From NCBI GenBank assembly GCA_905480055.1, contig CAJQOW010000120.1:1-6919 (forward strand): DNA of 6,919 bases, given 5' to 3'. The stretch is from an uncultured Acidimicrobiia bacterium. Its GTDB lineage: Bacteria; Actinomycetota; Acidimicrobiia; UBA5794. The translations under genes and the position numbers were made by a program. A model generated the notes under the pieces. That model did not search any database. It saw only the letters and a program-made list of their open reading frames with translations, and had not been told where the DNA came from. This document shows, in pieces, positions 1 to 5,017 of this stretch (its first letter is position 1; every line of letters begins with the position of its first letter).

Positions 1-984
1 GTCAGCTCGGCATTCGAGGCGCTGCAGTGGCCTGCGTATCAAGCCACCGCCACCCTGCTCGTACCCAAGGAGCAGTACTCCAGGGCTCATGGCCTCATCC
101 AGATGAGCGACGCTGCCGGGCGGCTGCTCCCGCCGATTCTCGCAGCAGGCATCCTCGCGATTGGCAGCGTCAGCGCGTTGATCGCCATCGACATCGCAAC
201 GTTCCTGTTCGCCATCGGTTCACTCCTCATCGTCCGGTTCCCCGCACCACCCGAGTCGGAGGTGGGCATCGCAGCCGAGGGGAAGTCGGTGCTCGGCGAC
301 GCTGGATTCGGCTTCCTCTACATCCACCATCGGCCGGGATGGAGGGGCTTGCTCGGCCTCCAGTTCGCCATAAATATGGCCCTCGGCTTCGTGTTCCTCC
401 TCCTCACCGGATACGTGCTCACCGTGTCGAGCGAACAGACGCTCGGCTTCATCACTTCGGTGTCGGCACTGGGATTCCTCGCCGGCGCAGTGCTCATGAC
501 CGCATGGAAGGGAGCCACTCGTCGGAAGGTGCTGCTCATCGTTGGTTGTGTGGCGGCGGTCGGGGTGTCCCTCCTTCTGTTCGGGCTGTCATCGGCGCTC
601 GTCGCAGCAACAGGAGTGCTGTTTGCTGCCAATCTGATCGGAGCCGTTCAGAACTCGACCTACCGGGCCCTGTGGCAGGCGAAGGTCGAGCCGGACGTTC
701 AGGGCAGAGTGTTCTCTGCACGGATGATGATCGTGCTGTTGGCGATGCCGCTCGCTTTCGTGCTCATCGGCCCGCTCATGGACCACGTATTCATCCCACT
801 CAGCGAATCAGGCTCCGCGTTCGGTGACACGCTCCGCACCCTGTTCGGCTCGAACGATGGCGCTCCGTACCGAGCGTTCTTTGCGTTTGCTGGGCTGTGG
901 ATGGTGGTCGCGGCAGTCGGCGGGTGGGCGTACGGGCCACTCCGACACCTCGAGCGTGACGTACCAGACTTCGATGTCGCCTAG
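1..984 (+). CDS. MFS transporter, C-terminal part (5' end outside window)
   Basis: Reading frame 1 is open from the first base to a TAG at 982-984 and gives 327 residues with no start codon in view, so the N-terminal part of the protein lies upstream. The protein alternates long hydrophobic segments with short charged loops, typical of a 12-helix major facilitator. About eight membrane segments are visible, for example around residues 44-80, 118-140, 147-165, 177-200 and 240-262. The beginning (FEALQWPAYQATATLLVP) and the later VEPDVQGRVFSARMM motif match the MFS_3/EntS-like drug or siderophore exporter group, where a loop of the form KVxPDxQGRVF is common. Likely role: proton-driven export of a small molecule across the inner membrane; the substrate cannot be read from sequence. 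An internal ATG at 103 is not the start, because family-like sequence continues upstream of it. The gene converges on the NUDIX gene and their stop codons overlap. Confidence 0.9.
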   Translation, partial: VSSAFEALQWPAYQATATLLVPKEQYSRAHGLIQMSDAAGRLLPPILAAGILAIGSVSALIAIDIATFLFAIGSLLIVRFPAPPESEVGIAAEGKSVLGDAGFGFLYIHHRPGWRGLLGLQFAINMALGFVFLLLTGYVLTVSSEQTLGFITSVSALGFLAGAVLMTAWKGATRRKVLLIVGCVAAVGVSLLLFGLSSALVAATGVLFAANLIGAVQNSTYRALWQAKVEPDVQGRVFSARMMIVLLAMPLAFVLIGPLMDHVFIPLSESGSAFGDTLRTLFGSNDGAPYRAFFAFAGLWMVVAAVGGWAYGPLRHLERDVPDFDVA

Positions 985-1442
985 GCAAGCGCCTTGGCGA
1001 GACGTTCGAGAAATGCCACCTGAGCTGGATTCAGCAGCCGGCGGGCAGCGTCGATGGCAACCCACTCGGCGCGGTCAACCTCGGGAAACTCCTGCAACCT
1101 GCCCGATCCCGGCGGCCACTGGATCTCGAACGTGTTGCTGACAACAGCGTCTGTGTCGATATCACCTTCAACCGCCCATGCAGCGATGCGCTTGCCACCT
1201 TTCTGGGTCACTTCACCGAGCGGTATGCGGTTGCTGCCGGGGAGCGGATGTCCCAGCTCCTCGGAGAACTCACGAATGGCGGCATCGAGTGGTGCTTCGC
1301 TGCCCGGGTCGAACTCACCCTTGGGGATCGACCATGCGCCTTCGTGCTTGTTCACCCAGAACGGCCCTCCGGGATGCACGATCAGCACCTCGAGTTCATC
1401 GGTGCATCGATACATGAGGATGCCTGCGCTGGTCTTGGGCAT
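981..1442 (-). CDS. NUDIX hydrolase, COG4119-like
   Basis: A 153-residue protein with a NUDIX fold, predicted to hydrolyse a nucleoside diphosphate linked to another moiety using Mg2+ or Mn2+ in the cytoplasm. The start MPKTSAGILMYR, followed by VHPGGPFW and GAWSIPKGE, is characteristic of the COG4119 group. The NUDIX box runs from G42 to about G64 with the catalytic REFSEELG (R57, E58, E61, E62). It has one more residue than the G-x5-E-x7-RE consensus: G42 to E49 has six residues between. Downstream, EFPEVDRAEW and NPAQVAFLERL also fit the group. The frame is open further upstream, but the family N-terminus fixes the ATG at 1442. The ribosome site is weak (possible ATCAGG about 8 bases upstream). 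It lies 46 bases after the PPOX gene on the same strand, so it is probably co-transcribed. The physiological substrate is unknown. Confidence 0.92.
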   Translation of the reverse strand: MPKTSAGILMYRCTDELEVLIVHPGGPFWVNKHEGAWSIPKGEFDPGSEAPLDAAIREFSEELGHPLPGSNRIPLGEVTQKGGKRIAAWAVEGDIDTDAVVSNTFEIQWPPGSGRLQEFPEVDRAEWVAIDAARRLLNPAQVAFLERLAKALA

Positions 1443-1488
1443 GTAACAAGCCTGATCGCCGTTGATGCGCAGCGCAAACAGCGACGCG

Positions 1489-1914
1489 TCAGTCCGTGAT
1501 GTCTGCCTTGCCGGTGATGCGATCGATCGCAACCCGCACGACGAGCTCGCCCTCGACGCCATTGCGTGCACCGAACTCCTCGGCTCGGCCCTCACCCATG
1601 TACCTGCCACCGATCCGGGTCGCAACTCGGCGGACCTCATCGAGGTCATCCGACAGTGTCGCCCTCCCCTGCACGGACACGTAGGCATAGGGCGGTTCCT
1701 GGAGATCCACCACCAGGCCAACTCGTGCATCACGGCGCATGTGCTTCGCCTTGGCGCTGGTGTGCCACGTGTTGAACACGATGTCGCCATTGTCGATCAC
1801 GAACCAGATCGGGGTCACATGCGGCGACCCGTCTGCGCGGGTGGTCGCAACCTTGCCCGTCCGGGTCCCGTCCATGAGGAACGCGAATGCTTCGTCGTCG
1901 GTCATGTCTCGCAT
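1489..1914 (-). CDS. PPOX-class F420-dependent (or FMN-binding) oxidoreductase
   Basis: A 141-residue split-barrel flavin-reductase-fold protein of the pyridoxamine 5'-phosphate oxidase-like superfamily. Family features are the N-terminal helix TDDEAFAFL, then GTRTGKVATTRADGSPHVTP (about residues 16-35), IWFVIDNGDIVFNT, the KAKHMRRDARVGLVVD segment (about 55-70), PPYAYVSVQGRATL, and the C-terminal RYMGEGRAEEFG. These resemble the actinobacterial PPOX F420 family (Rv1155-like), which reduces small substrates with F420H2 or holds FMN. Cofactor and substrate cannot be settled here. Two start codons are possible: ATG at 1914 (MRDMTDDE) and ATG at 1905 (MTDDE). I chose the first. Neither has a clear Shine-Dalgarno, so the transcript may be leaderless. 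The frame stays open far upstream, opposite the amidohydrolase, but that extension shows no protein-like features. It is probably the first gene of a two-gene unit with the NUDIX hydrolase and is divergent from the amidohydrolase. Confidence 0.92.
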   Translation of the reverse strand: MRDMTDDEAFAFLMDGTRTGKVATTRADGSPHVTPIWFVIDNGDIVFNTWHTSAKAKHMRRDARVGLVVDLQEPPYAYVSVQGRATLSDDLDEVRRVATRIGGRYMGEGRAEEFGARNGVEGELVVRVAIDRITGKADITD

Positions 1915-2019
1915 ACCGATATCAAAGCGCGCAGACCTCGATCTGTTCCCGGCAATCGTGCAGACACCAGTCGTACGGCACCGTCGTAGGGTGGGATTGA
2001 CCGACACGGGAGCCCACCA
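1915..2019. promoter_or_regulatory. Divergent promoter region between PPOX and amidohydrolase genes
   Basis: These 105 bases separate two divergent starts and must hold both promoters unless transcription reads in from elsewhere. For the plus strand, TAGGGT at 1987-1992 is a plausible -10, which would place the RNA start near 1999 with a leader of about 20 bases; no convincing -35 is visible. For the minus strand, a TTTGAT-like -10 (1926 to 1921) ends six bases before the PPOX ATG, which would give a leaderless message. A direct repeat GTCGTA occurs at 1970-1975 and 1983-1988, 13 bases apart, next to the palindrome CGTACG (1972-1977). This could be an operator, but repeats this short are weak evidence. 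Confidence 0.4.
2008..2012 (+). promoter_or_regulatory. Ribosome binding site of the amidohydrolase gene
   Basis: GGGAG lies seven bases before the ATG at 2020, a good Shine-Dalgarno core and spacing. It supports this ATG as the start and contrasts with the weak or absent sites in front of the PPOX, ureohydrolase and alpha/beta hydrolase genes. Confidence 0.7.
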
Positions 2020-3195
2020 ATGCGCACCTTGTACCGCAATGCCGCCATCACCGATGCACGATCCGACACGCTCGACCTTGGGATCAGCGTGCTCGTCGAG
2101 AACGACACCATCAGCTGGATGGGACCCGTAGGCGACGAGCCGGAACATGGCGGAGCACGCATCGTCGATGCAGGTGGCACCACGATCGTGCCGTCGATGG
2201 TCGACGCACACAGCCACGTCACCATGCCGGGCGGATCCCACTGGATCGAACGCGGCTTCGACGGCGCAGACGAGCTCCTTGCGGTCGCCGACGACAACGC
2301 CGACCTTGCATTGGCAAGCGGAGTTCGCTGGTTCCGCGACGTCGGATCGCCCGTCCGGAATGTCGACGGAGCAAACCGTGCCCTCGCCCTGGCAGTCCGC
2401 GACCGATGGGAATCGAAGGGTCGCGAGGTCCCCTATCTCCGTGCCGCCGGCACGTGGGTGTCGAAAGCTGGCACCCTTCCCGCTGGTCTTGCAGCTGAGG
2501 TCGACGACGCAGATGGGCTCCTTGCGACTGCCCTTCGTCAACTCGACGATGGTGCAGACCTCGTGAAGCTCTACCTCGACGGGCCAGACCCCGACACGGC
2601 GCCGTGGACGGCCGATGAGGTCGCTCGTGTCGTTGACGCCGTGCATGCACGCGGAGCCAAGGTCACCGCCCACGCCACCCAGCTCGCCGGAGCGAGGGTC
2701 TGTGCCGATTCGGGAGTCGACTGCATCGAACATGGCTTTGAGCTGGACGCAGGCATCGCAGCGTCGATGGCGGCCAAGGGCACGTTCCTCGTGGCGACGC
2801 TCGCAGTCACCTCGTCGTGGAAGTCGTTCGGAGACACCACCACGGTCGAGCGCTTCACCAAGCCAGAGTTCAGGGCAAAGATCGAAGCCAGGAGGGAGTC
2901 GGGCATGGCGAGCGTCCGCATCGCACGCGATGCAGGCGTCCAGATTGCTGCCGGCACCGACTTCGGCGGAGGGTCGCTGCGAGCCAACCAGCTCGCTTGG
3001 GAAGTCGAAGCCCTCGTCGAGGCAGGGCTCGAACCGTGGGAGGCGCTCGCCGCGGCAACATGGCGAGGGGGAGACCTGCTCTCCGAACCCACCGCAGGCA
3101 GGATTACCGTCGGGGGACCAGCAGACTTCTTCCTCGTTCACGGAGATCCCCTATCCGATCCGTCAGCCCTCTGGCGGGTCTGGAAGATCGCCTGA
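2020..3195 (+). CDS. Metal-dependent amidohydrolase, imidazolonepropionase-like
   Basis: A 391-residue member of the amidohydrolase superfamily (COG1228-like), a full-length beta-sandwich plus TIM-barrel enzyme. The sequence shows the expected metal centre: VDAHSH with H64 and H66, a probable carboxylated lysine K183 in VKLYLDG, H218 in TAHAT, H238 in CIEHGF, and the catalytic aspartate D314 in AGTDFG. The N-terminal MRTLYRNAAITD and the C-terminal ITVGGPADFFLVHGDPL form the small sandwich domain typical of these hydrolases. The likely reaction is hydrolysis of a cyclic amide, ring C-N bond or Xaa-Pro-like dipeptide bond in the cytoplasm; the exact substrate is not readable. No hut genes (histidine degradation) are adjacent, so a role as the true histidine-pathway enzyme is not supported. 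The start has a good ribosome site. The HAD gene begins 25 bases after the stop, which suggests an operon. Confidence 0.93.
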   Translation: MRTLYRNAAITDARSDTLDLGISVLVENDTISWMGPVGDEPEHGGARIVDAGGTTIVPSMVDAHSHVTMPGGSHWIERGFDGADELLAVADDNADLALASGVRWFRDVGSPVRNVDGANRALALAVRDRWESKGREVPYLRAAGTWVSKAGTLPAGLAAEVDDADGLLATALRQLDDGADLVKLYLDGPDPDTAPWTADEVARVVDAVHARGAKVTAHATQLAGARVCADSGVDCIEHGFELDAGIAASMAAKGTFLVATLAVTSSWKSFGDTTTVERFTKPEFRAKIEARRESGMASVRIARDAGVQIAAGTDFGGGSLRANQLAWEVEALVEAGLEPWEALAAATWRGGDLLSEPTAGRITVGGPADFFLVHGDPLSDPSALWRVWKIA

Positions 3196-3210
3196 CCACC
3201 AAACTCTGAC

Positions 3211-3215
3211 AAGGA
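3211..3215 (+). promoter_or_regulatory. Ribosome binding site of the HAD gene
   Basis: AAGGA lies five bases before the ATG at 3221. The frame is open far upstream through the end of the amidohydrolase gene, so this site and the family N-terminus together fix the start at 3221. Confidence 0.65.
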
Positions 3216-3220
3216 TCACC

Positions 3221-3934
3221 ATGCGCTACACCACACTCCTGTTCGATCTCGACTACACCCTCTTCGACTCGGAAACCTCCGAGCCCACCGCGTTTGCACA
3301 CACCTGCGAAGTGTGCGGCTTTGCGGCCAGCGACGAGCTGATCGAGTCGTTCCGGGTGATCAACAAGCGGCTGTGGGGAGCTGTCGAGGCTGGGGACCTC
3401 ACCCCCAACGACGTGCGCACCATGCGTTTCGTCGAGCTCGTTGCGGACAATCACCTCGACGCCGACCCCATCGAGATGGCGGACACGTACGTCTACGGGC
3501 TCGGAGCGTTCGGTGGCCTGTATCCGGGAGCCCGAGCCGTGCTCGACGAGGTGGACACCCTCGCGACCCTGGCTCTCATCACCAACGGGATCGGTGAGGT
3601 GCAGCGGGCACGGATCGAGCGGCTCGACCTCGACCGCTACTTCGACGCGATCGTCATCTCAGGCGAGGTCGGGACCGCAAAGCCGGGCAGCCAGATCTAC
3701 GACATCACGTACGCAGCTCTCGGTGAACCGGACCGTGCCACGTCGCTGATGATCGGTGACAGCCTCAGCTCGGACATCCAGGGTGGCATCGGTTACGGCA
3801 TCGACACCTGCTGGTACGACAAGGCTGTGAGCCCCGCTCCCGCAATCGCCCTCACGCATCAGGTTCACGACCTTGCGGCGATCCCTGAGATCGTGAGGAC
3901 CGGGCCGGCGAGAGGTGTAAGCGGCAGTACGTAG
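3221..3934 (+). CDS. HAD-family hydrolase, YjjG-like nucleotidase/phosphatase
   Basis: A 237-residue haloacid dehalogenase superfamily phosphatase. Motif I is FDLDYTLFD, with nucleophile D9 and acid/base D11 right after the start. Motif II is LITNGI (T121), motif III is the lysine of GTAKPG (K154), and motif IV is MIGDSLSSD (D180, D185). The helical cap between about residues 20 and 95 places it in subfamily IA. DRATSLMIGDSLSSDIQGG followed by GIDTCWYD resembles YjjG/YfnB pyrimidine 5'-nucleotidases, so dephosphorylation of a nucleotide or similar small phosphate ester is likely, though HAD enzymes are promiscuous. The last dozen residues (TGPARGVSGST) look like a non-conserved tail. It sits 25 bases after the amidohydrolase and is probably co-transcribed. 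The hairpin repeat downstream may end this transcript. Confidence 0.93.
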   Translation: MRYTTLLFDLDYTLFDSETSEPTAFAHTCEVCGFAASDELIESFRVINKRLWGAVEAGDLTPNDVRTMRFVELVADNHLDADPIEMADTYVYGLGAFGGLYPGARAVLDEVDTLATLALITNGIGEVQRARIERLDLDRYFDAIVISGEVGTAKPGSQIYDITYAALGEPDRATSLMIGDSLSSDIQGGIGYGIDTCWYDKAVSPAPAIALTHQVHDLAAIPEIVRTGPARGVSGST

Positions 3935-3979
3935 AACGTCGGACGAACTCCCGCGCCATTCGTTGCCTAGTGGCCGCTC

Positions 3980-4069
3980 GTTGACTGGCTCCCTCAGCCC
4001 TGAACACCAACTCCCTCCCCCAGCTCAGCTGGGGGAGGTGGCCGAGCGCAGCGAGGCCGGAGGGGGCCA
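3980..4069. repeat. Intergenic palindromic repeat, unit 1
   Basis: The unit opens with a 23-base block (3980-4002) that recurs at 4104-4126 with 21 of 23 bases identical. It continues through a perfect 12-bp inverted repeat (4014-4025 with 4027-4038, arms CCTCCCCCAGCT / AGCTGGGGGAGG). It then has GAGCGCAGCGA (4044-4054) flanked by GGCC on both sides (4040-4043 and 4055-4058), and ends with GGAGGGGGCCA (4059-4069). The end is the approximate reverse complement of TGGCTCCCTC near the start (3986-3995), so the unit has imperfect terminal inverted repeats like a small non-autonomous element. I recall similar GGGGGAGGTGGCCGAGCG-type intergenic repeats in other GC-rich genomes, but could not check this. 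Confidence 0.7.
4014..4038 (+). terminator. GC-rich hairpin, possible terminator of the amidohydrolase-HAD unit
   Basis: A perfect 12-bp inverted repeat with a one-base centre lies 79 bases after the HAD stop codon. The second strong hairpin at 4134-4158 could back it up. No run of T follows either stem, so these would be at best non-canonical terminators. The hairpins may exist as parts of the repeat element and only incidentally affect transcription. Confidence 0.35.
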
Positions 4070-4103
4070 ACCCACCAGGCATCACCAACAACCCACGGCC
4101 ACC

Positions 4104-4207
4104 GTTGACTGGCCCCCTCTGCCCTGCCGGGCATCTCCCCCGCCAGAGGCGGGGGAGACGACACGAACAGGCGCCTCTCAGCGAGAGGGAAGGCGTGAGC
4201 GAAGCGA
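4104..4207. repeat. Intergenic palindromic repeat, unit 2
   Basis: The unit starts with the second copy of the 23-base block (4104-4126). It then has a perfect 11-bp hairpin (4134-4144 with 4148-4158, loop AGA) and a second, smaller structured segment (4172-4195: CCTCTC pairing GAGAGG across AGC, or alternatively CGCCT pairing AGGCG). It ends with GAGCGAAGCGA (4197-4207), which matches the block of unit 1 at 10 of 11 positions. The hairpin sequence differs from unit 1 while both arms changed together, so the stem is kept although the primary sequence is not. Confidence 0.65.
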
Positions 4208-4228
4208 TCTCCGCATCGATTCCCGCGC

Positions 4229-4234
4229 GATACT
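4229..4234 (+). promoter_or_regulatory. Possible -10 box of the ureohydrolase-fold gene, leaderless arrangement
   Basis: GATACT matches four of six bases of the TATAAT consensus and ends six bases before the ATG at 4241. This places the expected RNA start on or beside the A of the start codon. No good Shine-Dalgarno is present; TTGGGAC directly before the ATG is too close. No clear -35 is seen. The arrangement suggests a leaderless transcript. Confidence 0.4.
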
Positions 4235-4240
4235 TGGGAC

Positions 4241-5017
4241 ATGAGCATCATTGCTTCTCCGTATTTCATGGGTGATCCGATGGATGGTTTCGAGGTGCCG
4301 GAACCACATGAGGTGCTGGATCCTGAACTGCCCGACGGGTCCCAGCAGGAGCGGATGGGGGTGCTCTACGACGCACTGACCCGATGGGTTGCGGGCACCG
4401 AGGCTCCGGTCGTGTTTGCAGGAGACTGTGTGTGCATCATCGGCGTGCTCGCCGGCCTGCAACGCCGAGGGGTGGACCCGACGCTCATCTTCTTCGACGC
4501 CCACGGGGATTTCAACACGTGGGAGACCACAGGTTCCGGGTTCATCGGGGGGATGCCGCTCGCCATGGTCACGGGTCGTGGGGAGCAAACGATCGTCCAG
4601 GCAGCAGGCCTCACTCCCCTGCCAGATCACCGTGTGATCCTCGTTGACGGGCGTGACCTCGACCCGGGCGAGGACACGGCCATCGAGGAATCGGGGATCG
4701 CCATGGTGTCTGTGGACGACCTGAGCGACATCGACCTTCCACCAGGGCCGTGGTACGTACATGTCGACGGCGATGTGGTCGACCCTTCCGACATGCCCGC
4801 AATGAACTACCCAGCACCTGACGGTCCCCTGGTGGCCGAGGTGAGTGACGCCATCGATCGGCTTGCGGCGACCGGCAGAGTGGTTGCGTTCTCGCTGTCA
4901 TCGTGGAACCCTGAACTATTCGGCGCAGAGCAAGCTGCGGCAGCCTGCGCCCACCTCGCAGCACCGTTCATCGGCGGCATCCAGAGCGGCGGAAGAACCA
5001 GACCGACAGCGTTCTAG
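4241..5017 (+). CDS. Arginase/ureohydrolase-fold family protein with altered active site
   Basis: A 258-residue protein with the order of motifs of the ureohydrolase superfamily (arginase, agmatinase, formimidoylglutamase). FFDAHGDFNT provides D86, H88 and D90, and the DGDVVDP motif provides D176, D178 and D181, matching the binuclear Mn site motifs DAHxD and DxDxxDP. Two expected residues differ. The His of the GGDHS motif is C63 in FAGDCVCIIG. The Glu of the arginase EVNP region aligns with Ser in LSSWNPEL (about S221). The protein is somewhat short for an arginase (about 300 residues). It could be a hydrolase of an uncommon guanidino or amide substrate, a one-metal variant, or a non-catalytic relative; I recall other bacterial family members with GDC here. 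Its stop overlaps that of the convergent alpha/beta hydrolase. The start may be leaderless. Confidence 0.85.
   Translation: MSIIASPYFMGDPMDGFEVPEPHEVLDPELPDGSQQERMGVLYDALTRWVAGTEAPVVFAGDCVCIIGVLAGLQRRGVDPTLIFFDAHGDFNTWETTGSGFIGGMPLAMVTGRGEQTIVQAAGLTPLPDHRVILVDGRDLDPGEDTAIEESGIAMVSVDDLSDIDLPPGPWYVHVDGDVVDPSDMPAMNYPAPDGPLVAEVSDAIDRLAATGRVVAFSLSSWNPELFGAEQAAAACAHLAAPFIGGIQSGGRTRPTAF

Larger units (their letters stand above)
3935..4240. other. Non-coding spacer holding a modular hairpin repeat
   Basis: This is the only gap over 300 bases without a gene. Bases 3935-3979 show nothing recognisable. Bases 3980-4207 hold two related repeat units with strong hairpins, annotated separately. Bases 4208-4240 lead into the ureohydrolase gene and contain a possible -10 box. 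Short open frames cross the region on both strands, but they run through the hairpins and have no family-like content. Confidence 0.8.

Noticed and set aside
27..827. Plus-strand 266-codon frame overlapping the MFS gene
   Set aside because: Its translation is Arg/His/Pro-rich, typical of an out-of-frame reading of a GC-rich gene. Frame 1 gives a coherent membrane transporter.
1443..1790. Upstream extension of the NUDIX frame inside the PPOX gene
   Set aside because: The extension overlaps the PPOX gene in another frame and lacks family features. The MPKTSAG start matches the family N-terminus.
1994..2000. TTGACC as a -35 box for the amidohydrolase
   Set aside because: It lies only about 20 bases before the ATG with the ribosome site between, leaving no room for a -10 and an RNA start.
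1915..3141. Long open minus-strand frame extending the PPOX gene upstream, opposite the amidohydrolase
   Set aside because: It is in frame with the PPOX gene but lies antisense to a convincing metal-dependent hydrolase. Its Cys/Arg/Gly-rich translation has no domain-like pattern. Such frames are common opposite GC-rich genes with biased third positions.
2615..3220. Upstream extension of the HAD frame through the amidohydrolase 3' half
   Set aside because: It is Ser/Arg/Pro-rich, overlaps a real gene in another frame, and is followed by AAGGA plus ATG and the HAD motif I at the correct place.
3980..4207. CRISPR array
   Set aside because: There are only two related units, with internal hairpins and dissimilar lengths. 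There are no regular spacers and no cas genes in the window.
3963..4269. Short open frames on both strands across the hairpin spacer
   Set aside because: They run through the palindromic repeats. The minus-strand frames repeat motifs such as RAEGASQR simply because the DNA repeats, and no ribosome site or domain is evident.
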